Shown: positions 32,775-44,395 of the stretch, one piece after another
How positions within the stretch are numbered: position 1 is the stretch's first letter
Layout: each line of letters opens with the position of its first letter
From: Adiantum capillus-veneris
Taxonomy: Eukaryota; Streptophyta; Polypodiopsida; Polypodiales; Pteridaceae
Length of the DNA stretch: 64,000 nt
Direction: 5' to 3'
Assembly (NCBI GenBank): GCA_014529385.2
Contig: CM043962.1
Location: 35,741,598-35,805,597 of the forward strand
Program-made: the position numbers and the translations under genes
The notes under the pieces: model-generated
What the model saw: the letters and a program-made list of their open reading frames with translations, nothing else
The model's database searches: none
What the model was told of the DNA's origin: nothing

Positions 32775-34560
32775 TCATATGGCCACTAACAACACAGCCA
32801 TGGCTTGATCAATGCCGGGGAAAATTGTGATTCGATAGTCGGCTTGAGAAAATAAGTAACCTCCTTTGGCCTGCAAAAAATGGAAGAAAAAGACCATAAA
32901 GCCATGTATAAGCTTGTGATACATAGAAGCTAGAAGCTAAGTCTCACCACTTACGAAAAGTAACGTACTACTAGCTTTCAAACTTATTTCTTGCCTGTCT
33001 TGCCAACAAAGCACCTATGCTTTTGGCATCATGTTTACATAAGAGCAACATGCGCCGTAAGAACTTCCTACTTAGTGATCCTTTCAACCCAAACACCATA
33101 ATAACAATAAATATGCTCTAGACGTTTGCTCACATGTTTGCTCTAGTGATCCTTTCAACCTAAACACCATAATAACAATAGTAAAATCATCTCTCTGGCT
33201 TAGATTAGGATCATTGCATTTTCTTAGACCAAGGTAGCGGGGCCCTCTTTAACTCAAACACATATATTATTCTCTCTTGTAGGCTTTAGTTCGCACACCT
33301 GAGCGCACCATCTAATTGAAAGATCATCTTTAGCTTCTACAAAACTTGCATACCAGACCAATACATGTATGGTACTAAATGCGAGGTAGGGACCAAAGTT
33401 CGGGTAGCCCTCGGATTTCTGCCAATGATACTCACAAAATGAAGATTTGCGAGTATTACTTCGCAATATGAGTGAGTTGGCTGATAGTTTTTATGCTACC
33501 AAGCTCCAAGTTGTGGACCCTAAACATTGCCCACAACTCAGGGATATGTGGCTGCCCCAAATGATGTGTGCCATGCATTGTTTGGCACAATCGAGGTTAT
33601 GTGTAAATTTATCGGCTAGAATTTTCAAAAATTGGATAGGTTTTAAGGGCTCCCTTGGATTTAAGGGCTAAATTTTGGCTATATGCTTTAAAAGTTTCAT
33701 AAACTATGTTTATAATCAATCTCAAATTTGAGAGATTGCAAAAAAGCATTTCTCTAGGCATCCCATGTGACGTGCTAGTTCTAATTCTAATGACATGCCA
33801 GTTTTGGGCATTGCTGTAAGGGAGATTTGCATACCTTGGCGACGACGGCATCGTTTCGGTAGATTTGGAGTGAGTTACTGAAGGAAGCTGGTTTGAGCGT
33901 GTAGATAGGGGGGCCATCTGAAGGGGAGCCAGCCATGAAGATGTGCAAGCTTTGGGAGAAGAGAGAGGGCTTCTTCTTCACCGTGAAGGCCAAGGCACCC
34001 CCGTTCCCAATATCTCCTTTGAACACGTCTACTTTCGTACTGCTGAACATGCGTCTCTGTGCGCAGAAACAAACTAAGCAAACCGGCTCTCTCTCCCCCC
34101 CCCCGGGCATGTAACACAAGAAGATTTAGAAATTTTCTCATGTAGGAAAACGGAGTCTTCTCCAGTGTTTTTCATACAATGAATAACATCACGAGCTTCT
34201 GTTCGAGAGGCACCACATACCTAGCTAGGTACGATTGGGGCAGGGGACCTCGGCCCCCCCACCGGGCCGGCGGTCCGCTGCCCCCAGTCGTACCTAGCTA
34301 GGTATGGGGTGCCTCCCTCACAGAAGCTCATGATGTTGAGGTAAGTCAGAATGTGGGAAGAATTTGTCCACAACTTCTTGTGTATATAAAAGGACATATT
34401 ACCTTTTCTGTGTAGTGCAGCAGCGGAGCTCCATAGGCGTCTGTAAGCGCGGCATTAGATCCCGAGCCGCAGATGACGAAGGACACCGAGAGAGAGAAGA
34501 GGAGGGCTCCACTGTGGACTCGCCAGCGCAGAGGCAGCCCTTGGAAAGATGGAGTTTGAT
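32775..34560 (-). CDS. Putative LURP-one-related (LOR) domain gene, spliced, 5' end unresolved
   Basis: Minus strand, three candidate exons. The first ends at 34403 with ALTDAYGAPLLHYTEK before a GTAATA donor. The second (33835-34056) follows a GCGCACAG acceptor, encodes VDVFKGDIGNGGALAFTVKK ... LHIFMAG ... PPIYTLKPASF ... IYRNDAVVAK, and ends at GCCAAG/GTATGC. The last (32775-32870) follows TTTTTTGCAG and encodes DYRITIFPGIDQAM ... VLLVAI before TGA. All junctions are phase 0, so the exons join in frame. The order 'TD..G..L', 'vF.G...' and a C-terminal 'dy.iti.pg.D.a....l..i' matches LOR/Tubby-like C-terminal proteins, plant proteins of which some act in pathogen responses. No in-frame ATG was found in exon 1, so an upstream exon is missing or the copy is broken. 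A further exon within 32871-33834 is possible. Function in this organism is not known. Confidence 0.5.
33072..33182. repeat. ~71-bp spaced direct duplication
   Basis: TAGTGATCCTTTCAACC followed by AAACACCATAATAACAATA occurs at 33072 and again at 33143. It lies in the putative last intron of the LOR-like gene. Confidence 0.85.
34185..34337. repeat. Long GC-rich hairpin in the first intron of the LOR-like gene
   Basis: Left arm 34185-34243 and right arm 34278-34337 are complementary over about 59 bp with only around seven mismatches; shared core ATACCTAGCTAGGTACGA. The pairing continues inward (GGACC with GGTCC, CGGCCC with GGGCCG), leaving a loop of about 7 bases. Flanks beyond the AACATCA/TGATGTT ends do not pair, so the structure has sharp borders. 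It may be a MITE-type foldback element or an intronic miRNA-like precursor. It does not match a miRNA family I recognise. Confidence 0.85.
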
Positions 34561-35034
34561 TTCTGCAGACGAACTGCCCGGCGCGGGATTCGAATCTAGA
34601 TCGCCTGCTCCCATGCCTCGAGTGTAGATTTCTGGCGCGACTCGTTGTTGCTCGTCCTCTTTGCCAGCCTCTCTTTGACGTGTCAGTTGTGCTTTCACAT
34701 GTAGCACTTTATGACACAGGTTTCGCTCCCAGGCAGTGTTCGGAAAAAATCTGTTTCAGCTTAATATCGTGCCGTTTTTACTTCGTTAGCGTAGTGGGCA
34801 TTTCGCAATTCCTGGCCTGTCATTAGCCCACGTGGCTCCAGTGCTAAAAATCTCTAATTAAAAAACTCCAGGCCTTCGTAATACTGTGGATGACACCACT
34901 GCCAGGAGCATGTCATGCTTGTTGCTCTGACGCCAACGCCGGCAACTACCTCAGCATGACAGTCCGCCATCCCCGCTGTCTTCTACTGAGGTATATTCTA
35001 GTGAAGCATTGCAATCTGGATGTATAGGTCATCA

Positions 35035-35730
35035 CCAAGTACCAATCATATGGATACCCGGTCCAAAACCGTAGTCCGTCGACACATGAAGATCACTCTA
35101 GTATTATCATGTAGTTCTGTAATGTTTCAAGGTACGACAATCCAGAGAAAATGTGGTCATGTGCCTTCCTTGGAATCACTTGTGCCTACTCTACGAGATT
35201 ATGCATTCAAAACAATGTCATTGAGAAACATTCAAGTGGATGAGGACTTCTTTCTCAAGCATCCATGGGATGTCTACAGGTAGAGAAAAGCACATTTTCT
35301 TATTTTTTAAGTGGACTTGGAAGTTTTCTCTCATCATATGATGTAGCAAATGATCACACATACTTGTTGGTAGTATGTTACAAGTACACGAGTAAAGGGA
35401 AAAGAGTGATGCTTACCAAGGATGACTATCATTGGAAGCAACAAGGGCCACCAGTGGTGAAAAAGAATAGTGACTATACCTTAAAGTATTTCACGTACAA
35501 AAAACGGAAAGGGAAGCAAATTGACATCGCTAAGCATCATGATGGGTGCACATATTTTATGGAAGAATGCACCGTAGACAGTGTCAAAGGCTTCACAAGA
35601 GAACCGTCACCCATGATAAACAAGTCAAAGGAAAACCCGCCAACTGATGGCGAACAATCTGTTGCTGAGGTCACCGATGCGTGTTCGCAAAATACTATGT
35701 TATTAAACGGCGATGAGGTGGCTATGTACA
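35035..35730 (+). pseudogene. NAC-domain-like relic
   Basis: Two frames together follow NAC transcription factor order. The first (to 35279) has IQVDEDFFLKHPWDVYR, comparable to the 'VDLY..EPWDLP' block, and ends at CTACAG/GTAGAG, a possible splice donor or a frameshift point. The second (35265 on) has YTSKGKRVMLTKDDYHWKQQ, comparable to 'YP.G.R.NR.T..GYWKATG', then a lysine-rich DNA-contact-like stretch and GCTYFMEECTV, comparable to 'TNWVMHEYRL'. Key residues are degenerate (GYWKATG reads DYHWKQQG). The same frame runs without stop into PPR-like sequence (EELRVLSVDSWNVLIA) at 35750, giving an apparent chimera. NAC assignment is by pattern only. Confidence 0.45.
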
Positions 35731-35739
35731 GTCTCATGT

Positions 35740-37525
35740 GGAATCTTTCGGCTCTTGAGGAGCTTCGTGTCCTGAGTGTGGACTCTTGGAATGTGTTGAT
35801 TGCATGATTTGCTCCACAAGGGCAGGGCCAACAAGCTCTATTGTGTTTTCAACAGATGCGAAGCGAGGGCCTCTCTCCAGATGCAATCACATACGCATGC
35901 ATAAAGGCATGTAGCTCTACGCAAGAAGCTGATATGGGCACAAAAAGTGCTTGAGGAGCTTCCTTTCAAGAATGTCGCCTCTTGAAATGCATCGATTACG
36001 AGATGTGCACAACAAGAACATGGCTATTGAAAGAACATGTCATGCTTGGGATTGTCTTGGTCGATATGTATGCCAAATGTGGTGTGCTTGAGAGAGCACA
36101 AAAAGTGCTAGAGTAGTTTTCTGTCCGGAATGTCGCCCCTTGGAATGCACTGATTGAGGGATGTGCGCAACAAGAGCAAAGAAAGCTCTAGGTTGGTTTT
36201 AGCGGATGCAAAGCAAGTATATCTCTCCAAATTCATTCAAGGCATGTGGCTCTACGCAAGTGCTCGAGGAGCTTCATGTCGTGAGTGTGGACTCTTGGAA
36301 TGCATTGATTGCATGATTTGCTCCACAAGGACAGGGCTAGAAAGCTCTATTTTGTTTTTAGTAGATGCGAAGCAAGGGCTTCTCTCCAGATGCAATCATG
36401 TACGCATGCATGAAGCCATGTAGCTCTATGCAAGAAGCTTGTATGGGCACAAAAAATCACAATTATATTGTTAGTCAGAGGCTGCTGAATGCATATGCTT
36501 GCACCTTGAAGGCCATTGACCTTTTGCAACGCCATTGACATGGATGAGAGAATTAATGAGCCCATACCTGGTCCGACGCTCTTAGGGAAGCGTATCATGC
36601 TCTAGGATGCTTTCAACGGATGCAAAGCAAGTGTATCTCTCCAAATTCAGCATCCTATACTTGCATCTTGAAGGCTATGCTTACATCTTGAAGGCATGTG
36701 GCTCTATGCAAGAGCTCAAGGAGCTTCCTTTTTGGAGTGTGGACTCTTCAAATGCTTCGCATATGGCCTCTCTCCATATGCAATCACCTAGGCATGCATC
36801 TTGAAGGCATGTGGCTCTACGCAAGAAAAGTCATGCTTGCGACTGTTTGGTGAATATGTATGCCAAATGTGGTGTGCTTGAGAGAGCACAAAAAGTGCTT
36901 AAGGAGCTTTCTGTCCGGAATGTCGCCTCTTGGAATGCACTGATTGCGGATGTGCGCAACAAGAGCAGGGGCAGAAAACTCTATGTTGTTTTTAGCATAT
37001 GCAAAGAAAGTATATCTCTCCTAATTCAATCAAGGCATGTGGCTCTACGCAAGTGCTCGAGGAGCTTCGTGTCCTGAGTATGGACTCTTGTAATGCGCTG
37101 ATTGGATGATTTGCTCCACAAGGGCAGGGCCAACAAGCTCTATTCTATTTTCAGCAGATGCGAAGTGAGGGCCTCTCTCCAGATGCAATCACGTACTCAT
37201 GCATGAAGGCATGTAGCTCTACTGAAGAAGCTGTTATGGGCACAAAAAATGCTTGAGCAGCTTCCTGTCCGGAATGTCGCCTCTTGAACTGCATTGATCA
37301 CGGAATGTGCACAAAAAGAACATGGATGTTGAAAGGGGATGCCATGCATGGGACTGTCTTGATCAATATGTATGCCAAATGTGGTGTGCTTGAGAGAGCA
37401 CAAAAAGTGCTAGAGCAGTTTTCTATCCGAAATGTCCGCCCCCTTCGAATGCACTGATTGCGGGATGTGCGCAACAAGAGCAGGGCAAGAAAGCTGTAGG
37501 TTGTTTTTAGCGGATGCAAAGCAAG
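35740..37525 (+). pseudogene. Tandemly duplicated PPR pseudogene debris, cluster 1
   Basis: Repeated PLS-type PPR fragments with phrases such as NVASWNALIA, GLSPDAITYACI and VNMYAKCGVLERAQKVL, in shifting frames with many stops. The segment 35757-36245 recurs at about 37055-37525 with high similarity, and a further partial copy starts near 36240, so the module was duplicated locally after or during decay. PPR proteins normally bind organellar RNA; nothing here can encode an intact one. The cluster is cut at 37526 by the chromovirus LTR and resumes at 45439. Confidence 0.85.
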
Positions 37526-39131
37526 TGTCATAAAATCTAATATCTAACCAACCCAAATGATTTTCTCATATTAAATTGATCACTTAATGTGGGAGAATAA
37601 ACGGGAACAAGTGTTAAGATATAGATATGTGCTTATAGATCTATCTCAACACGGGGCCAATGGTAAAGGGGCCCAAATGAGAGATGGTCTATCAAAGAGC
37701 AAGGCTAAACAATGGAGCATAAGACCTTAGGGTTAGCTTCATTGAAGACCTCCAATAGTGTGTGTAAAAGTCCTTTGACCTTAGGTAAGCTATGGCTGAG
37801 CTTGAGGCGGGAACCCGGCCCAAGCTCGAGGTGCTTGTCGTGCTTGAGGTGCTTGTCATGCTTGAGGTTCTTGATTAAGGTGCTTGAGGTGCTTGACCTG
37901 CTACATGCTTGAGGTGCTTGACTTGCTACTTGATTAAGGTGCTCGAGGTGCTTTGACATGCTTGCCTGAGATGCTTGTGGGAACACCCCTAGTTCAAGTG
38001 CATTGTCATGCTTGATGACTAAGGTGCTTGAGCACCAAAAGTCAAAAGCATCCCTACAAGAGGGGGGGAGAGCCCTTTTCCTAGGGGATAGAGAGAGAAC
38101 ACACACTCACACACACAAGGAAGGCCCAAGCTTGAAGAGGCAGCATGGACACATGTCAGGCCCCTACCTATGTTACCTTCATGAGATGCTTGAAGCCTAT
38201 TGGTTGGCCACCCAAGGGGTCCAATAGTAGTTTAGGAGATTTAATTAATTGATTTAGCATTTATCTAGCCCTCTCTCTCAAAGGGGAAAGGGGGACACTT
38301 GTCTCAAGGCTACCCCTACTGCTTGTAATGCCTCCTGCTTATGATTGGCTAGGCCTGGAGGGGTCCAATGAGCTTCAAGCATGAGCTACAAGGGGGGGTC
38401 GACCCAAGCAAGCTAGGAGGTTGCTTAGGGGGTATACTCACCCACACACACTCACAAACACTCTCATTGTGTGCTATGCAAAGTGCAAGAGCTCCCTCTC
38501 CAAGAAAGTAGAGGTTGAGAGCCTAAACCAACACTCTTGGCTATGGAGTGCAAATCCAACCAAGAGCCATGGTTCAATGCTTAAGCTTGACATCTCCTTC
38601 TTCTTCATTACTATGCTATTATGTATGCTAGCAACTAGAGTTATGATAAGTGAGGAACTAATTCTTTCTCCTACAAAATGTTTCTTCTTCCTCTTCCCTA
38701 CCCTCATTCCCTGCTAGCTCTCTCCACCTTCGAAGGTGTTTGAGGTCTTGGGACTGAGGCTTGGGATAGCTAAAGCTTTCTTCAAGTTTATGTTATGTTT
38801 GTGATGCATGAAGCTTTCCATCTTCATTGCATCACCTAGGTCACAAGGAACACAAAGAGTGTATTGTAACAAGTCTCTCTTAATGGGAGAAATCATAATA
38901 CAAATAACTATTGGAGGGGGGACCGGCTCCACATAAATCCGGTCCTCAATTGTTGTCGTGTTCTCTAAATTCTCTCTCTTGCAAAAGTATTGTTCATGCC
39001 AAGTTAACTAATTGCTATGATTATGTTGCTCTCTTCAATTATGTTCACCCGTTATGCTCACAAAGCTATTTCTCAAAAGTACTCTCATTAATTTCCGCTA
39101 CTCTCAAGTTAAATAGGCCAATTAGATTACA
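37526..39131 (+). repeat. 5' LTR of chromovirus copy B
   Basis: About 1.6 kb, TGTCATAAAATC at the start and AATTAGATTACA at the end. Internal portion has a run of GAGGTGCTTGA-type near-repeats (37818-37960), which translate as coiled repeats but are part of the LTR. Confidence 0.88.
37818..37975 (+). repeat. Imperfect GAGGTGCTTG minisatellite inside LTR
   Basis: About ten near-copies of GAGGTGCTTGNCNTGCTT in succession; the identical stretch recurs in the 3' LTR at 44545-44690, and rearranged relatives on the opposite strand in copy A at about 3800-3935. Confidence 0.85.
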
Positions 39132-39132
39132 T

Positions 39133-39144
39133 TGGTATCAGAGC
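39133..39144 (+). other. Primer binding site, tRNA-iMet type
   Basis: TGGTATCAGAGC, exact, one base after the LTR end. Same primer as in copy A (one mismatch there) and in the copia element. Confidence 0.95.
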
Positions 39145-39592
39145 ATTTGGTTTCTCTTTTCTTGCTTAAGAAGAGAGGTCCTTAAGTAGCCTATAAATGG
39201 TTGATGTTGCTAATTATAATAGGGTAAGTGGAACTGGGATCTATTATCGGTTTTGTTGAGCCCACTATGTGGGGGATGGTGCACACCTCGGGAGCTTTGG
39301 ATCATTTCCCACTATGTGGGGGATGGTGCACAGCTCGGTAGCTTTGGACTTAATAATGGAGTCTTTTTAGACTTGCCTACGGATTTACCATTATTGAGCC
39401 ATAAGAAGTCCGAAAGGAGCTAGCCCTTGGCAACTCTGCTATGTTAGACCTACTCCTCTACTCTCTATAATTAACCACTTCTAGCCGTGGGTGCAGATAC
39501 TTAAGAGCCGATTTTCAAAGGCTAAGAAGAGTGGCAACTAAGGTTTTGAATTGCCAAAGCATATACTAAGTACATACATAGATTTTGTTAAC

Positions 39593-40159
39593 ATGGCTGA
39601 CAATAATCAAGAGAGTAGAATGAACATTGATAGCTTTGATTTTGCACATGAAGGTGCTAATGATGATGCTCCCATGTTTGTGAATTATCTCGTCACTAGG
39701 TTGCAGCAAGCTATGGGAAACCCTGCTTTGCAAGTCGAAGTTACTCAACAACTTCGTGCTTATGGAATTTCCCTTCCTCTCCAAGAGGAGAGAGAGCTTA
39801 GGAGGCCTCTTGAAGAGACCCCCAAAAGAAGACTCTCTCCCATTCGAGAGGAGGAATCCACAGAGCAAGAAAGCAAGGAAAGTTTAAGTTCCTCTGAAGA
39901 TGTGGCTCCACGAAGACGGCAGTCTAGACGATCGCCTACTCCTCCCAAGAGGAAAAGATCAACACATAGTCCTTCTCCTCATCACTCTGAAAGGCAAGAG
40001 AGGAAACAAAGGAAGAAAGGGCTAGGAAGAGGTCACCCTCTTCTCCTTCTTCTTCACCTTCCTCCTCTTCCGATGAAAGTTATGGCTATTCTCCTAGAGA
40101 ATACAAGAGGGGAGGACATTGCAAATCATTTCTTGCATGGCGAAGGTCACAAAAGCTAA
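39593..40159 (+). pseudogene. Gag N-terminal part of chromovirus copy B
   Basis: The start is chosen at MADNNQESRMNIDSF; an upstream in-frame ATG at 39551 gives 14 residues not needed by the family. A conserved block APMFVNYLVTRLQQAMGNP is followed by an arginine-serine-proline rich region (RRRQSRRSPTPPKRKRSTHS) likely to bind nucleic acid. The frame is lost in a serine-rich stretch near 40030 by an indel, and the gag core continues in another frame from 40231. Confidence 0.8.
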
Positions 40160-40230
40160 AGAAGTTCAAGGAGGGAGGAAAGAGTATCTCTTTTCTCACC
40201 TATGATGGAACCTTCGGTGCTACCAACAAA

Positions 40231-41859
40231 GTGTTGGCCTTCATCCAACAATTTGATGTGGCCTTTGGAGATGAGGGCTTCACAGAGTCCTCCAAGCTAC
40301 GCCATGTAGCTATGCACTTCCAAAAATCAGCTCGTCAATGGTGGGCTAGCCTTCGTGGAAATGGTGAAGCCCCAAAGACATGGAAAACTCTACGAGTTTC
40401 CATCATGAAGCAATTCCTTGCAAGTGATGCAAAGGACAAAGTGCTTACCGAATGGCACAACTTGAAGCTCCTCTCCCATGAGTCTATCCACAAATATGTA
40501 GACAAGTTTTGGGATTTACATCTCAAGGCTACCGTCTTTCAAAAGATAGACTTTGCCGAGCAAAGGCAGCAATTCTGTGCAGGATTACCTGAAGAGATGG
40601 CTGAATACATAAACTCTCAATGGCCTGGTACTATTAGCGAAGTAATCCATCACACCATGGTTGCTTCAGGCATCAATTTCCATCAAGGGGCTAGACGTAA
40701 TGTCAAGCCCATTGAAAACAAAGATAAAAATGATACAAAGGGAAAAACCAATGTTCAAAATACTTCCCAAGCCAATTCCAACAACAACAACAATCGGTCC
40801 AAGGAGAAGGGAGTTTACAAAGGTAAAAACAAACTCTCTCCTGAAGAGCTTGAAGCTTTTCGCAAGGACCATAAGTGTTTCAAGTGTGGGGAGCAAGGAC
40901 ATGGATATCATTCTTGCCCCAAGAAGAATGCTCGCAATGAGACTCCTAGGGCTTCTATCATCGAAGCTCCAAAAGAGGATGCTCATTGCAAAGGATCATC
41001 ACTTTCCTATGCTTGGGGAAAGGTAAGAGAGCATGATGCCTTTATCTTGTTTGATCCTGGCTCTACTCTCAACTTCATATCAATAGAGTTGGCCACCAAG
41101 TTGGGCATTCAAGCTTTTGAGATGGGAGATATAGTAGTGGCTGATGCAACTTTCAAGGGACAACAAGCCTCCGTTACTCCCTTGATTGGGAAGTTGAGGC
41201 TTCATGTCCAAAGCTATGTCGACAAAGAAGACTTCTTCATCTCTCCTCTCCAACATGAGGATGTTATCCTAGGGGCACCATGGTTTGATCGCATGGCTGC
41301 CAACATGAAGTTCCCTGAAAGGAAAATCTACTTCACCTACAGGGGAAAGAACATGTATATAGATGCTAGTGAGCGTGGTCGCACTATTCCACTTGTAAAT
41401 CCTCTTGCTTTTTATAAGTCAATGAAGAGCTCAGTTTCTGCGTACATGATTTTTGTCAAAGAGTCTCTAAAAGATACTAATGTTTCATCAAATGTAAATA
41501 ATGGGAATCAAGAAGAGTTAGACTTGTCTAATTTTCTAAAAGGATTCCAAGATGTGTTCATCGATGATATCCCTATGGACTTACCTCCAAAACGAGGGGA
41601 TGATGACCATCGCATTGAGCTCCTTCCTGGAAGCTCACCACCTAACAAGCCTCCTTATCGAGTCTCACAAGCTCAACAAGAGGAGATCATGAGGCAAGTA
41701 CGAGAACTGGTAGACAAAGGGATGGTGAGGCCTAGTTCCTCTCCCTTTTGTTCTCCAGTCCTTTTAGTGCAAAAGAAAGATGGTACATACCGTATGTGTG
41801 TGGACTATCGAGCACTAAACCATATCACTATCAAAAACAGATTTCTGTACCTCGGGTAG
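40231..41859 (+). pseudogene. Gag core, zinc knuckle, protease and RT start, copy B
   Basis: 542 codons. Residues 1-150 are the retrotransposon gag core ([19 protein letters not shown] ... WWASLRG). [14 protein letters not shown] near residue 218 is a canonical zinc knuckle. The protease active site [11 protein letters not shown] at about 276 has DPGS, a usual variant of D-S/T-G for this family. RT begins near 480 with [20 protein letters not shown] and [11 protein letters not shown], after which a one-base slip ends the frame. Gag, protease and RT in one frame is the normal chromovirus layout. Confidence 0.85.
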
Positions 41860-44369
41860 AAGATCTGTTTGATAAGCTTCAAGGCTCTACCTACTTCAGT
41901 AGGATTGACCTTAAGAGTGGCTATCATCAAATAAGGATAGTGGATGAAGATATCTTAAAGACCGCGCTTCGCACAACGTTTGGTCTTTATGAATATCTAG
42001 TCATGCCTTTTGGCTTGACTAATGCGCCAGCTACGTTCAATCATTTGATAGAGGAAATTTTTAGACCATATCGTAAATTCACTGGAGTGTTATTTGATGA
42101 TATCATCATCTACTCCAAGTATTTGGAGGAACATAAGCAACATCTCCAAGTGATTTTTCAAGCATTGAGGGAGAACAAGCTTTATCTCAACCAAAAGAAA
42201 AGCGAATTCTTCCTTCAAGAGATTCAATACCTAGGTCATATTATCTCTAAAGATGGTATCCAAGTGGATCCATAAAAGTTAGAGGTAATAAAAGCATGGC
42301 CTAACCCAAGAAATCTACATGAGCTAAGAAGCTTTGTTGGTATGTGCGCATACTATATACGCTTCATAACAAAATTCTCTCAAGTAGCAGGACCACTACA
42401 CGACTTAACTAAGAAGAACGTTAAGTTTGTATGGACTGCTAAGGAGCAAAATGCTTTTGAAAAGCTCAAAGAGAAACTTACTTCCCAACCAGTCCTCGTG
42501 CTTCCGGATCTCTCAAAGCCATTTGAGGTCCAATGTGATGCTTGTGGTGATTGCCTTGGAGCAGTTTTGCTTCAAGAAGGTCATGCCATAGCATATGAGG
42601 GCGGAAGGCTCAATATTGATAAACGATTTTTGGGCATTTATGAGAAAGAGCTTTTAGGTGTTCTACATGCCCTAGACACATGGAAGCACTACCTATTGGG
42701 GACCCCATTTATCCTATGAACTGACCACCAAAGTCTCAAGTATTTCATGACGCAAACTAAGCTTTCTGACAAACAAATGAGGTGGGAAAATTTTCTTTGG
42801 CAATTTAATTTCCATATTGCTCACATAGTTGGTAAGCACAATCAAGTTGCCGATGCACTTTCACGACGACCAAAAGTTAATGCGGTGTCTATAGCTACTC
42901 ACAATGATCTATCCTCTATGATAGATGAGTATGCTACTGACCCTGACTTTAGAGACATAATGTCAGCCCTTGCTTTAGGGAAGAAAGAGGAACCATTCAC
43001 CTTGCAGGATGGTTATCTTCTCCATGGCAATAGGCTATGTGTTACCCATTCCCTTCGTTAGAAAGTTATGTATGAATCCCATGCTCCTCCATATGTGGGG
43101 CATAGAGGTATTCAACCTACTCTTCGAGGAGTAGAGACGTACTTCTATTGGCCTACCATGAAAGTGGACATACAAGAGTATGTATCAAAATGTGTAGTAT
43201 GCCAAAAGACCAAGTATGATAGAGGGAAGCCACCTGGATTACTCCAGCCATTGCCTATTCCAAATTCACCGTGGGAGAGTATATCCATGGATTTCATCTT
43301 TGGATTACCCAAGTCTATCCATGGGAATACAGGAATATGGACAATAGTCGACAGGTTTAGCAAGCAAGCACATTTTATTCCTGTCAAAAAGACTATTAAG
43401 GCACATCAAATGGCAACTCTCTTTATACCTCAGATTTTCAAGCACCATGGATTACCCACATCCATCGTGTCAGATAGAGATCCTAGAATGACCAGTAATT
43501 TCTAGAAAGGTCTCTTTGAAAATCTAGGAACAAGATTGAATTTCTCTTCAGCCTATCACCCACAAACGGATGGCCAAAGTGAGATAGCCAATCTTACGAT
43601 ACTCGATCTACTCAAGACTTATGTTACCGAAGTAGATCAACACTCACAATGGGAAAAGTACTTACCTCTTGTAGAGTATGCCTACAATAATACTGTACAT
43701 ACTTCTACGGGAAAAGCATCTTTTGAGATCATTGAGGGAAGACCTAAAAGTCCCTTGCTACTCAAAGTACATGGGAAGATCTTTGCCGCCGATGAGTATA
43801 GCCGTGACTTACAAGAATCTTTTCAAAAGATTAGGGAGGCTATATCCATCTCTCAACAAAGGAAAAAATCTGCTACTGATAAGCACAAAAGAGCCTTAAT
43901 GTTCAAAGAAAATGATTGGGTCTTACTCAAGTTTCCTAAGGCTTGATTAAGACAAACGACGGGCAAAAATCCTACGGGCCATCAAAAGTATTATGCTAAA
44001 CTAGCAAAAATATACTATGGTCCTTTCCAAATCTTGAAGCCCATCAATGAGACGGCTTATCAACTCAAGTTGCCCAACCATTGGCTCGTACACAATGCCT
44101 TTCATGTAAGCCTACTTAAGCCCTACATAGGAGAGCCACCAACTGAACCAATCATTGAAGACCCTCCCGAAGTTGAAGACCAAGAAGAGGTGCTACAACC
44201 CGAAGCTGTCCTTCGGCATGAAGACAAGGTACTACAACATGGTAAGATTATCCGACGGTATCTTATTAAGTTCAAAAATTATCCTTTTGAAGATGCTAGA
44301 TGGATGCAAGGAGTACATCTTAAGGATAATATGAACCTTGTCAATGCTTACAATGCTACATTAGAGTAA
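41820..44369 (+). pseudogene. RT, RNase H, integrase and chromodomain of copy B, five nonsense codons
   Basis: Domains in order: RT with YFSRIDLKSGYHQIRI, VMPFGLTNAPATF and LFDDIIIYS (the catalytic F-D-D); RNase H (PFEVQCDACGDCLGAVLLQ ... KELLGVLHAL ... QVADALSRR); integrase with an HHCC zinc finger (H-x?-GHRG ... CVVCQ) and catalytic blocks MDFIFGLP, VSDRDPRM and HPQTDGQSEIAN; C-terminal chromodomain (LIKFKNYPFEDARWM). In-frame stops lie at about 42274 (TAA), 42718 (TGA), 43060 (TAG), 43503 (TAG) and 43945 (TGA). Comparison with copy C or family consensus shows each can come from a Gln, Arg or Trp codon by one C-to-T or G-to-A change. The RNase H active-site region is otherwise recognisable. 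Domain order and chromodomain place it with the chromoviruses. Confidence 0.9.
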
Positions 44370-44395
44370 GCAATGTACAAATTTCTTTTAAGCTA

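Noticed and set aside
34380-34392. TATATAAAAG resembling a TATA box on the plus strand
   Set aside because: It falls inside the putative first intron of the minus-strand gene and no plus-strand gene begins after it.
34586-34597. GATTCGAATC-like motif resembling a tRNA or SINE B box
   Set aside because: No matching A box at the right distance and no cloverleaf pairing could be found on either strand.
37705-38106. 133-codon minus frame with repeated SKHLEHL / KHDKHLE phrases
   Set aside because: It is the translation of the GAGGTGCTTG minisatellite within the chromovirus LTR and recurs in the other LTR.
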